64,000 bases of DNA from contig CASEIN010000065.1 of the NCBI GenBank assembly GCA_949287985.1, positions 1 through 64,000 of the forward strand, given 5' to 3'. The stretch is from Mucispirillum schaedleri. GTDB lineage: Bacteria; Chrysiogenota; Deferribacteres; Deferribacterales; Mucispirillaceae. The position numbers and the translations under genes are program-made. This document shows positions 35,524-43,851 of this stretch, piece after piece (position 1 is the stretch's first letter; every line of letters starts with the position of its first letter). A model generated the notes under the pieces. It had not been told where the DNA came from. It ran no database searches and saw only the letters and a program-made list of their open reading frames with translations.

Positions 35524-36012
35524 TTATGGGTGCTGCAAACCAGATTTTGTGGTTGTAGGCCTTGTTCTATGGCATACAATACAATTTTGTGCTGGTGTGC
35601 TTTTCCAGTTAGATGATGGTAACTGACAGCTTGTTTGGCAGTGAAAACCTGCACTATTTATATCGCCAAAACCTGCTCTTGTATGGCTTAATGGAAATGC
35701 ATTTTCATGGCAAGAATCACAATAATCTTGTCTATGGCATGTTTGGCAGTATGTTTTATCTATCCTTGCCTGCATACCATGTGTTCTATTAACAAAAGTA
35801 GCAGTATGGTTACGAGGTGGTGTATCCTCGTGGCAAGAAATACATTCATTTCTTTCTTCATGGCATGTAAGGCATTCTGCCTCATTTGCTTTTGCAGCCT
35901 GCCCATGTTGTTCAATCCAGTTTGTATTATGGTATGTTGGCTTTGTGCTGTCAACAGCATAAGCAACAGATACAACTAATAAAAATATTATTAAAATAGG
36001 TAATTTCTTCAT
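35524..36012 (-). CDS. Periplasmic pentahaem c-type cytochrome
   Basis: A 162-residue secreted protein with a signal peptide (about 1-20, ending VAYAV) and no lipobox. Five CXXCH motifs are visible: CLTCH, CISCH, CQTCH, CDSCH and CIVCH. There is also a CX3C sequence (CQTSCQ) without the histidine, so it should not bind haem in the usual way. Closely spaced CXXCH with many scattered histidines suggests a bis-histidine electron-transfer chain. It sits directly after the porin gene (11-base gap), the place expected of a periplasmic carrier delivering electrons to the barrel. The ATG at 36012 follows GGGAG; the earlier in-frame ATG would overlap the porin gene. Confidence 0.88.
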   Translation of the reverse strand: MKKLPILIIFLLVVSVAYAVDSTKPTYHNTNWIEQHGQAAKANEAECLTCHEERNECISCHEDTPPRNHTATFVNRTHGMQARIDKTYCQTCHRQDYCDSCHENAFPLSHTRAGFGDINSAGFHCQTSCQLPSSNWKSTPAQNCIVCHRTRPTTTKSGLQHP

Positions 36013-36023
36013 ATTGTTACTCC

Positions 36024-37553
36024 CTACCACAAAAAGTTAACCCACATTTCAACAGTGTGAACATCTGGTTGTAAATCAGCATTTTTGAATAAATCTGCAT
36101 ATTCAAATACATACTCCAATTGTAATGCACACCATTCAACAGGTTTATAAATTGCACCAATATATGCTAAAGTGGTATTTTCATTATTAACACGTTGATT
36201 AATAAAATCAAAATTATTAATCATGCCGTTCATTCTAATGGGACTATTTCTATATTGATAGTTTTGAACGTTTACACCAAGCCATGCTTCAAGCTGCTCT
36301 GTAAAAACTTGTGTCATTCTAAAACCACCAACAACCTGGGATATACCATTTTGATATTTTGTTTCAGGAACATTGTAGTAATCTACAATTAAACTAAGGT
36401 AGTTATTTCTATGAATAAGACCTACTAAGTCTATATTACCAAATACTCTGTGGTAATTTCTATCACCATATAATGTTTTAAAGTTAAATCTTCCTTCGTA
36501 ACCAACACCAATTAATAGTTTATCAACTATTCCTTGTGTTATCTTTCCCCCCCCCATGATGTATTCACTTGAACCAAGTAAACCTTCATATAAGGATACG
36601 TATGTATTAATAGGGTCATTATTAATTGTAGCCTGCCCATTTACATAAAGAGAAATACCTGTTTTGCTGGCATGAATATCAGAATCTATACCTGCTTCAT
36701 ACACTACAGCTTTACCTATTAAATCAGCTTCAGCATATATATTAGCAGCCATTGGGTTAAAACTCAGTGCCTGGTCAAGTCTTGCCCTTGCAACATGAGT
36801 ATTTAAATTACCACCATCATCATGCATAAAATAGCTGTATGCAAGTTTAATACGAGTGCCGGAACTTTCCACTGGTATTTCAATATTAGTACCAGCTACT
36901 TGAGTTTTTAAGTTACTATAATAGCTAACAGGTAAACCATAATAAACGTTCATATTAAAATATTGAGAAGGTGTTACTTTTATATTAGCACCATCAATTT
37001 TATATCCATCAATTTGAGCAAGATAGATTCTACCAAGCGAAATATCTGTTATTGGTATAACATTTTTAAATTCCATATTACCCTGGTATATTCTAAAATC
37101 GCCATCAAGATTTTCTGCACTGCGAGTAAATTCATTATAAGAACGAGAAGCGTAAAGACCATCATAAAATCTATGATAATTTCTGTCACCAATAGTTGGT
37201 GCATTATCATATGCCCCACGAACATTTAAATTTAACACAAATTCACCTTGACCAACCTGAACACCACTTAATCTTAAGCGTGCATATTGATAGATAGGCC
37301 AGTCCATCTCATCGCTAAATCTTAGTTTTGCACGAGTAGTATAACTCATTTTAAGCAAACCAGTTTCACCAAAAGATATGCCGTTAATAGAGCTTCGAAC
37401 CCCATTTGATGTAACATGCCTGTTCCAACTGTCTGGTGTGATAAATTCATCACCTTTGTATGCATAAGCATTTACACAGGTAAGAAACAGGAATGTAACA
37501 ATGAATACATAGAACAATTCTACATTAAGAACTGACTTTAATGAATTCTTCAT
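36024..37553 (-). CDS. Outer-membrane beta-barrel (porin) of a porin-cytochrome operon
   Basis: A 509-residue protein with a long signal peptide (about 1-32, ending YAYKG) and alternating hydrophobic strands throughout (LKMSYTTRAKLRFS, GEFVLNLNVRGAY, VEMWVNFLW). It ends in Phe-Leu-Trp, the aromatic C terminus of outer-membrane barrels. First gene of an operon with three multihaem cytochromes, it resembles MtrB- or Geobacter-type barrels in context, though I cannot claim homology. A run of nine G residues (coding strand) lies at 36547-36555 within the codons for a short Gly run (IMGGGKI); a one-base slip there would truncate the protein. The current run length is in frame. Ribosome site GGGGGG. 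Confidence 0.82.
   Translation of the reverse strand: MKNSLKSVLNVELFYVFIVTFLFLTCVNAYAYKGDEFITPDSWNRHVTSNGVRSSINGISFGETGLLKMSYTTRAKLRFSDEMDWPIYQYARLRLSGVQVGQGEFVLNLNVRGAYDNAPTIGDRNYHRFYDGLYASRSYNEFTRSAENLDGDFRIYQGNMEFKNVIPITDISLGRIYLAQIDGYKIDGANIKVTPSQYFNMNVYYGLPVSYYSNLKTQVAGTNIEIPVESSGTRIKLAYSYFMHDDGGNLNTHVARARLDQALSFNPMAANIYAEADLIGKAVVYEAGIDSDIHASKTGISLYVNGQATINNDPINTYVSLYEGLLGSSEYIMGGGKITQGIVDKLLIGVGYEGRFNFKTLYGDRNYHRVFGNIDLVGLIHRNNYLSLIVDYYNVPETKYQNGISQVVGGFRMTQVFTEQLEAWLGVNVQNYQYRNSPIRMNGMINNFDFINQRVNNENTTLAYIGAIYKPVEWCALQLEYVFEYADLFKNADLQPDVHTVEMWVNFLW
36547..36555. repeat. Homopolymer C9 (G9 on coding strand) in porin gene
   Basis: Nine consecutive C on the plus strand, inside the open reading frame of the outer-membrane barrel at about residue 335. 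No other G or C run longer than six was noticed in the window. Possible slipped-strand phase-variation tract. Confidence 0.9.
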
Positions 37554-38270
37554 AACAAACCCCCCATGTTTTAGTTATAATTTTAATTCATCTATATATC
37601 TCAATGTTGAGCTTATTAACTAAGCTAAATGATAATAGTATCATTTATTATTTTATATATGTAAAATTTACTATGTAATACTATTTATAAAATATTAAAA
37701 AGATATTTTTTGGATTGCTTCACAAAAACAAAAAAGAAACATGACAGTTGTAAAGGTAAGTGAGACTTACTGTCCATTTCTCCATCTAAATTTATAGTAG
37801 ACCATTTTAAAAATAAAAACAAGTGTTTTTTTATAATTTCTAAATTATCTTTTAAAATAAAGAAAAATCATGTAAAGAATGTAAATAGAATATTAATATG
37901 GATAATAAATATTAAAATTATAACAATGTTATATAAAAATATAGACAAAATGTTAAATCTATAAAAATACAGGTAGAATTATGATAACTAAACAAAAAAT
38001 ATTATATAAAAATAGAAAAAAATATAGAATAATAAAAATATAAAAATAAAAAAGAAAAGATGTAATGATACTTAATATCAAAAATATATTTAAAAAATAA
38101 TAAATTATTATAATTATAATATATACATTTAAATATTTGTTGTTACAAATAAATATAACTTTTTTATCAAAAAATATAAATTAGATTATAAGATATATAA
38201 GTATAATATAAATAGTCGATAAAGTCATATAAATAATATAATATTAATACTAAATTTTAGGAAGTGTATA
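37554..38270. other. Long intergenic region upstream of the porin operon
   Basis: 717 bases, extremely AT-rich, between divergent porin operon (-) and MFS remnant (+). It holds the inverted repeat at 37626-37647 and a GTAAGT-GAG-ACTTAC palindrome at 37756-37770. No supported gene. Confidence 0.6.
37626..37647. promoter_or_regulatory. 9-bp inverted repeat, possible operator of the porin-cytochrome operon
   Basis: TAAATGATA (37626-37634) and TATCATTTA (37639-37647) are perfect complements with a 4-base spacer, 73 bases before the porin start. It loosely resembles a Fur-type box but is one base short in spacing, and it does not match FNR/CRP spacing, so no regulator is assigned. Confidence 0.4.
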
Positions 38271-38681
38271 ATGGCAAAAAAATTCCCTATATTTAATAAG
38301 CATTTTATTATATTAATGGCAGTAAATTTTACAGTTGCTTTTTCTTATTACATTACATTTGTAACTACCACATCTTTTTCAATAAATATACTGCATACAT
38401 CAAATGCATTAGCAGGGCTTGGGTATGGTTCATTTTTTTCAAGCGGGCAAAGTTATGCCCTTTTTAATGCACCACGAAATAAATTAGGACTTGCCACATC
38501 AACTTACTACATTTTTTTAGATATAGGTGGTGGAATTGGACCTTATATATTTGGTTTTGCAGGTGAAAAATTTGGATATTCTTATATGTATCAAATAAGT
38601 GCAGGACTTGTATTTATTGTGCTTATCCTATACTTTATTATGATATTTAGTGGAAAAAAGAATAGCAAAAATAACAGTTAG
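38271..38681 (+). pseudogene. MFS transporter with large internal deletion
   Basis: A 136-residue frame that begins like a complete MFS permease (FPIFNKHFIILMAVNFTVAF, the first membrane segment) and then jumps, after about residue 44, into late-half sequence (AGLGYGSFFSSGQSYAL, NKLGLATSTYYIFLDIG, GPYIFG) and the last segments. A normal relative has about 390-400 residues, so roughly 250 residues are missing while the frame is kept. Too few membrane segments remain for transport. It has an AGGAAG ribosome site and could still be expressed. The junction lies at about 38400. Confidence 0.8.
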
Positions 38682-38833
38682 AAGTTACTATTTATATCAT
38701 ATTTTTTCTATATTACAGATTTAATATGTAATAAATGGGAGTATTATCTTCCCTTTTTTTATCTGATAAAATATTTATTAATTATAATACAAAATAAATA
38801 CAGCTAATTTATATAACATAGAGTAGATATGCA

Positions 38834-38859
38834 AAAGCCTGCTTATTAAAGCAGGCTTT
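38834..38859 (-). terminator. Intrinsic terminator after secF
   Basis: AAAGCCTGCTT (38834-38844) pairs with AAGCAGGCTTT (38849-38859), loop ATTA; four T residues follow on the minus strand. Confidence 0.75.
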
Positions 38860-38866
38860 ATATATA

Positions 38867-39784
38867 TTATGCAGCAGCTTTTTTGCTTTTAAATGTTTTT
38901 ATATAATAAACAAGGGAGCTTGCTATACCAATAGAAGAATATGTACCTATTACAATACCTGCTATCATAACTATAGCAAAACCTTTAATTACTTCGCCAC
39001 CAAATATAGCAAGGCTTATTACAGCAAGAAGTGTGGAAGTAGAAGTAAGTATTGTTCTTGATAATGTTTCATTAATACTAATATTCATACTTTCCATTAA
39101 TGATTTATGCTGGTCCATTTTTGCTCTTTCCCTTATTCTGTCAAAAATAACGATTTTATCGTTTAATGAATAACCAACAACTGTTAATAATGCAGCTAAA
39201 ACTGTTAAATCAAATGTAACATTTAAAGCTATTATTACAGCTAAAGTTAATATAATATCGTGAATTAAAGCAATAATAGAGCTTGTAGCAGACATTAATT
39301 CAAACCTAATTGCAACATATATTAATATACCAATAACAGCATATAAAACAGCCATTAAAGCCTGCCTTTTTAAGTCTTTACCAACTTGTGGTCCAACCTG
39401 CTCAATACTATCAATTGTAACTTTGCCGCCATCTTTAAATGAAGTAGTAAGCACAGTGCTAATATCATTAGATAATTGTTTTAAATCTTCATCTTCTGCC
39501 CCTTGGTCTACTTTGATTCTAAAAGAGTTAGCATCGCCTATGGACTGAATAGTGAAAGATTTATCTATCTTACTACTTAATGTAGAACGCATAGTATCAA
39601 TATTAACAGGGTTTTCAAAAGTAACTTGTATGCTTGTGCCACCTGAAAAATCCACACCGTAGTTAAAGCCTTTTATAAATATTAAAGCAAGCCCTATTAG
39701 GCATAGAGCAATAGATACAGCAAAATATATTTTTGATTTACCAATAAAATCTATCTTTGTTCCAGTTTTAATTAATTCAAACAT
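38867..39784 (-). CDS. secF: Protein translocase subunit SecF
   Basis: A 305-residue inner-membrane protein of the SecDF complex, which uses the proton gradient to pull exported proteins through SecYEG. First membrane segment about 19-38, then the periplasmic domain opening GVDFSGGTSIQV, and five more segments with VGYSLNDKIVIFDRIRE (the Asp/Arg proton-path signature). Follows secD by 12 bases; last gene of tgt-yajC-secD-secF. Normal length. Confidence 0.96.
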   Translation of the reverse strand: MFELIKTGTKIDFIGKSKIYFAVSIALCLIGLALIFIKGFNYGVDFSGGTSIQVTFENPVNIDTMRSTLSSKIDKSFTIQSIGDANSFRIKVDQGAEDEDLKQLSNDISTVLTTSFKDGGKVTIDSIEQVGPQVGKDLKRQALMAVLYAVIGILIYVAIRFELMSATSSIIALIHDIILTLAVIIALNVTFDLTVLAALLTVVGYSLNDKIVIFDRIRERAKMDQHKSLMESMNISINETLSRTILTSTSTLLAVISLAIFGGEVIKGFAIVMIAGIVIGTYSSIGIASSLVYYIKTFKSKKAAA

Positions 39785-39796
39785 ATTTGCACCTGC

Positions 39797-41353
39797 CTAT
39801 ATACTTAAGCTTTTTACATTGCGTTTTAAAAGGATTGACATAAATATAGTCCTTGTAACAAAGATAGCAGTAAACATAGATGCTATTAAACCTACACTTA
39901 ATGTTATGGCAAAACCTTTTATTGGGCCTGTTCCAAATTGGAAAAGAACAACTGATGCAATTAATGATGTAATATTTGAGTCAACAATAGCAGAAAGTGC
40001 TTTAGAATAACCAATCTCTATTGCATTGTAAGGTGTTCTGTTATTTCTTAACTCTTCTCTTACACGTTCAAATATAAGCACGTTAGCATCTACTGCCATA
40101 CCTAAAGTAAGCATAATACCTGCAATACCCGGAAGTGTAAGTGTTGCATGAAATTGAGCAAGAACTGCTAAAATTAAAAGCAGGTTTAAAACTAATGCTA
40201 AATTTGCAACCATACCACTGCCACGATAGTAAATACCAATAAAAAGCACTATTAAAATAAAGCCGATAACAGATGCAGTTACACCACTTTTAATAGAATC
40301 ATCACCTAAAGAAGCACCAACAGTTCTATTTTCTGCAACTGTAACAGGGGCAGGTAATGCACCAGCTTTTAAAACAATTGCTAAATTTTTAGCATCATTA
40401 AATGAAAAATTACCAGAAATACTTGCATTACCACCAGTAATTACAGTTTGTATAGTAGGGGCAGAATAAATTGTGCCATCTAAAACAATAGCCATATTTT
40501 TTTGCAGATTATTTCTTGTAATATCTTCAAATATTTTAGCGCCTGTTGGGTCAAATTTAATAGATACTTCAGGCATATTGTTACTTGGGTTTACAATAAC
40601 TTCAGCATCTAAAAGGTAACTGCCTGTAAGTACAGGTTCTTTTTTTACCACCATTGAAGCAGTAGATATTTCCTGCCCAGTAGTAGGGTCTGTAATTTTA
40701 TATGGAAGAACAACACAGTCATAAGGAACTGGTTTTATTCTTTGTTCAACTTCTTCCCCAGTAACACTATTATCTACAATATGGAAAGTAAGCACGGCAG
40801 TTTTACCAATTAAATCAAGTGCCTGTTCAGGATCTTTAAGACCAGGAAGCTGCACTACAATATTTTTTGCACCCTGCCTTTGGATTAAAGGTTCAGCTAC
40901 ACCAAACTGGTCAACCCTATTGCGAAGAACTTCAATAGACTGGTCAACTGCATCGCTTCTCCATTTAGTATCATACATATTATCAATAGAGAAAACTATT
41001 GTTTTAGCATCTGTATCTATACCAGTTTCCACTAAATATGGGTAGTTATCTTTTATAACTTTAATAACTGCATCTCTATCAGTATTTTCACCGATACCTA
41101 CTGCAATATTTAACATATTTTGTTTTCTAACAAAGGTATAAGCCATTTTTTCACTGTCTAAATCTTTACGGATTTGCATAACAGCATTATCTATTTTACC
41201 TTCTATGGCTTTATCAGTATCCACATCTAAAACAATGTGCATACCACCTTGTAAATCTAAACCTAAATTAATACTTTTTGAAATGGGAGTTACTGCATAA
41301 ATTGCCCAGCCAAGTATTAATACAATTAATATCCATCTAGAAGTAAGCCCCAT
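39797..41353 (-). CDS. secD: Protein translocase subunit SecD
   Basis: A 518-residue partner of SecF. GLDLQGGMH lies after the first membrane segment, the periplasmic P1 domain fills about 40-330, and the C-terminal membrane half has LPGIAGIMLTLGMAVDANVLIFERVREE. All parts are present. It starts 6 bases after yajC. A separate SecD, not a SecDF fusion. Confidence 0.97.
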   Translation of the reverse strand: MGLTSRWILIVLILGWAIYAVTPISKSINLGLDLQGGMHIVLDVDTDKAIEGKIDNAVMQIRKDLDSEKMAYTFVRKQNMLNIAVGIGENTDRDAVIKVIKDNYPYLVETGIDTDAKTIVFSIDNMYDTKWRSDAVDQSIEVLRNRVDQFGVAEPLIQRQGAKNIVVQLPGLKDPEQALDLIGKTAVLTFHIVDNSVTGEEVEQRIKPVPYDCVVLPYKITDPTTGQEISTASMVVKKEPVLTGSYLLDAEVIVNPSNNMPEVSIKFDPTGAKIFEDITRNNLQKNMAIVLDGTIYSAPTIQTVITGGNASISGNFSFNDAKNLAIVLKAGALPAPVTVAENRTVGASLGDDSIKSGVTASVIGFILIVLFIGIYYRGSGMVANLALVLNLLLILAVLAQFHATLTLPGIAGIMLTLGMAVDANVLIFERVREELRNNRTPYNAIEIGYSKALSAIVDSNITSLIASVVLFQFGTGPIKGFAITLSVGLIASMFTAIFVTRTIFMSILLKRNVKSLSI

Positions 41354-41359
41354 AATTCG

Positions 41360-41716
41360 TTATTTCTCCTTAACAGCTTCAGTTACTGTGTTTAAAGTGT
41401 TTGGGTCAATTTTATCAGCTATATAGCCTTTTATCATACGAACTTTTGTACCGCCTAAATCTACAACCATAATATTACCATCAACTGACGAAATAGTACC
41501 AATAATACCTGCATTAGTTAAAACAGTATCGCCTGCTTTTAATGCTTCAAGCATTGCTGCGTGCTGTTTTTGTCTTTTTTGTTGTGGACGTATTAATAAA
41601 AAGTAGAAAATTAATACCATTAAAATAATAGGCATGAAGCTCATTAAGCCACCCATTGCCCCTTGTGGAGCTGCTGCTCCTGCTTGTTGTGCGTAAGCTG
41701 CTGTTTCAAAAAACAT
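41360..41716 (-). CDS. yajC: Preprotein translocase subunit YajC
   Basis: A 118-residue single-span membrane protein bound to SecDF. After an Ala/Gln-rich start (YAQQAGAAAPQG) comes the membrane segment (LMSFMPIILMVLIFYFLLI) followed by RPQQKRQKQH and a small cytoplasmic domain with GDTVLTNAGIIGTI. The ATG at 41716 follows GGAGG; an in-frame TTG fifteen bases earlier overlaps that site and is rejected. Lies between tgt and secD. Confidence 0.95.
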   Translation of the reverse strand: MFFETAAYAQQAGAAAPQGAMGGLMSFMPIILMVLIFYFLLIRPQQKRQKQHAAMLEALKAGDTVLTNAGIIGTISSVDGNIMVVDLGGTKVRMIKGYIADKIDPNTLNTVTEAVKEK

Positions 41717-41737
41717 AGTAAATACCTCCAAGTATTT

Positions 41738-42859
41738 TTAAATTTTATTATTTCCTTCTTTTAATCTATAAAGCATTTCCTGTTGTAATGATTTAAACTT
41801 ACCTTCTTTTATAGCATTTCTACTATTTTTTACAATAGAAAGATAAAAAGAAATATTATGTATACTGTTTAACCTTAATGCAAGAATTTCACCTGCTTTA
41901 TATAAATGCCTTAAATATCCACGTGAGAAATTGCGGCATGTGTAGCAGTTACAGTTTTCATCAACCTTATCATCACTGAAAGCTAAATCAGCCCTTTTTA
42001 TAGAAAACTTACCGTTACTTGTAAAAAGTGTGCCGTTTCTTGCATTTCTTGTAGGCATTACACAGTCAAACATATCTACACCTAAACCGATACATGTTAA
42101 AATATCTTCAGGTGTGCCAACTCCCATTAAATATCGTGGCTTATTCTGTGGTAAAAATTCTGTAGTATAACCACAAATTTCATACATTTTAGATATTTCT
42201 TCCCCAACACTTAAGCCACCAATAGAATATCCATCAAAACCAATAGATGTTAGCTGCTCTGCAGAACGTTTACGCATATCTTCATATACGCCGCCTTGAA
42301 CAATACCAAAAAGAAACTGGTCATCACGTTTTTTAGCCTTTTTTCCACGCTCTGCCCAGCGTGCAGTTCTATCAACAGAGTTTAACACGTATTCTTTAGT
42401 AGCAGGATAAGGGATACATTCATCAAAACTCATTATAATATCACTGCCTATGGCTTCCTGTATTTCAATTGATTTTTCAGGGTTTAGAAAAAGTGATGAA
42501 CCGTCTAAATGAGATTTAAAGCTGACACCATCTTCTGTAATTTTATTAAGCTCAGCAAGAGAAAATACTTGAAAGCCGCCGCTGTCTGTTAGTGTAGGCT
42601 TATGCCATGAATTAAAATTTGCAAGACCTCCAAAATGTTTTAAAACATCGCACCCTGGTCGTAAATACAGGTGGTATGTATTACCTAAAATTATTTGAGC
42701 CCCAGCATTATTTAAATCTTCAGGTGATAAGGCTTTAACAGAGCCAACAGTGCCCACAGGCATAAAAATAGGTGTTTCAATCTCACCATGGTATGTTTGT
42801 ATTTTACCTGCTCTAGCTTTTGTATCTTTATCTACATATTCTAAATTAAAAAACTGCAT
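41738..42859 (-). CDS. tgt: tRNA-guanine (queuine) transglycosylase
   Basis: A 373-residue TIM-barrel enzyme that swaps guanine 34 for preQ1 in GUN-anticodon tRNAs. PVGTVGSVKALSP, LTDSGGFQVFSL (nucleophile region), QGGVYEDMR, the base-pocket GGLSVGE, and the zinc site NCNCYTC with a later His are all present. First gene of the tgt-yajC-secDF operon, an order found across many diderms. Confidence 0.96.
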   Translation of the reverse strand: MQFFNLEYVDKDTKARAGKIQTYHGEIETPIFMPVGTVGSVKALSPEDLNNAGAQIILGNTYHLYLRPGCDVLKHFGGLANFNSWHKPTLTDSGGFQVFSLAELNKITEDGVSFKSHLDGSSLFLNPEKSIEIQEAIGSDIIMSFDECIPYPATKEYVLNSVDRTARWAERGKKAKKRDDQFLFGIVQGGVYEDMRKRSAEQLTSIGFDGYSIGGLSVGEEISKMYEICGYTTEFLPQNKPRYLMGVGTPEDILTCIGLGVDMFDCVMPTRNARNGTLFTSNGKFSIKRADLAFSDDKVDENCNCYTCRNFSRGYLRHLYKAGEILALRLNSIHNISFYLSIVKNSRNAIKEGKFKSLQQEMLYRLKEGNNKI

Positions 42860-43053
42860 TCTTTAAAAATTTACTCCATAATATATATGAATTAATAGTT
42901 ATAAATAATTTTTGCAAAAATAGAAAGAGAAAATAATATGTTTTTGAAAATTTTTTTAGAAATTTATAGAAGTTTAAATAGTAATTATGCTTATTAACAA
43001 GATATATTTATTTAAAACATGCTGGGAAAATATTAATAATAGCAAATTATATT

Positions 43054-43797
43054 CTATTCTCCCAAATTTTTCCTGTTAATATCTACCACCCAGCCTTCAG
43101 CTGTATTTGATGAAAATTCTTTCGTATATTTTTCTATAAATTCATCATAGCCGTGTTCCACTTTATATTTTGCTTCTTCCTTATAAATTGGTAAAACAAG
43201 ATATAGTGATATTTGTTTATTATCTTTTGTTTTGATAATGGCTATATCATCGCCTAAAGATACAAGCATGGCAGCACTTAATTTTGTATTATTAGCAAAT
43301 GAAGAATATTCTACAGTATAGCCTGGCGCAACCCATGTAAAAAATTCATAATGGTATCTTGCCACCATTCTTAAAAGCTGCATAGGCCAGTATGTTTCGT
43401 GTTTTGGATATGTGCTTGTCATATTATCTATATCCCAGTCAGCAGGAAGCATCATAAAAAGCTCTGCACGTTTAAATTCGGGATATTCTTTTTCCACAGC
43501 TTCCGGCAGTATCATATCTTCACTGCTCATGCCCTGAGTATAAAGCACATAATAAGGTTCATCATCAGTAGGATACATTATATTAACATCTATCTGATAT
43601 TTAGCACCACTTGGGTCAATATGCAGCCCTGTTTCTCTGCCAGGGAAAATATAATTCATATGGTCATCAATATCTTTAGAATATGCAAAATTAACAGGTT
43701 TTAATTTTTTTATATTTGATGATTTGTTTTCCTGTTCTTTTTGGCTTGATTTATTATTATCATAGGGAAGGGGTTTTTTATATTTACCAAATACCAT
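43054..43797 (-). CDS. SUFU-domain (suppressor-of-fused-like) protein
   Basis: A 247-residue cytoplasmic protein with the bacterial SUFU domain: IDVNIMYPTDDEPYYVLYTQ near residue 70, then RAELFMMLPADW, and a later ISLYLVLPIYKEE. The first 40 residues are polar and Lys/Gln-rich. Bacterial SUFU proteins often act as immunity proteins or partners of polymorphic toxins; no toxin gene is next to it. It lies 54 bases from nhaB, with a strong hairpin in between, so it may be separately controlled. Confidence 0.78.
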   Translation of the reverse strand: MVFGKYKKPLPYDNNKSSQKEQENKSSNIKKLKPVNFAYSKDIDDHMNYIFPGRETGLHIDPSGAKYQIDVNIMYPTDDEPYYVLYTQGMSSEDMILPEAVEKEYPEFKRAELFMMLPADWDIDNMTSTYPKHETYWPMQLLRMVARYHYEFFTWVAPGYTVEYSSFANNTKLSAAMLVSLGDDIAIIKTKDNKQISLYLVLPIYKEEAKYKVEHGYDEFIEKYTKEFSSNTAEGWVVDINRKNLGE

Positions 43798-43819
43798 AAT
43801 TCCTCATTGTGCTAATTAT

Positions 43820-43844
43820 CTGGGGTATGTTTTGCATACCCCAG
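43820..43844. terminator. Strong hairpin between nhaB and the SUFU gene
   Basis: CTGGGGTATG (43820-43829) and CATACCCCAG (43835-43844) with a 5-base loop. No clear T-run follows on the minus strand, so it may attenuate or protect nhaB mRNA rather than fully terminate. Confidence 0.55.
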
Positions 43845-43851
43845 AAATATT

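Noticed and set aside
36541-36560. C9 run as a sequencing error that makes the porin a pseudogene
   Set aside because: At nine bases the frame is open through to a normal barrel C terminus, so the given length is consistent; read-level data would still be useful.
37626-37647. FNR or CRP site
   Set aside because: The half-sites ATGA/TCAT are separated by eight bases, not the six needed for TTGAT-N4-ATCAA or TGTGA-N6-TCACA.
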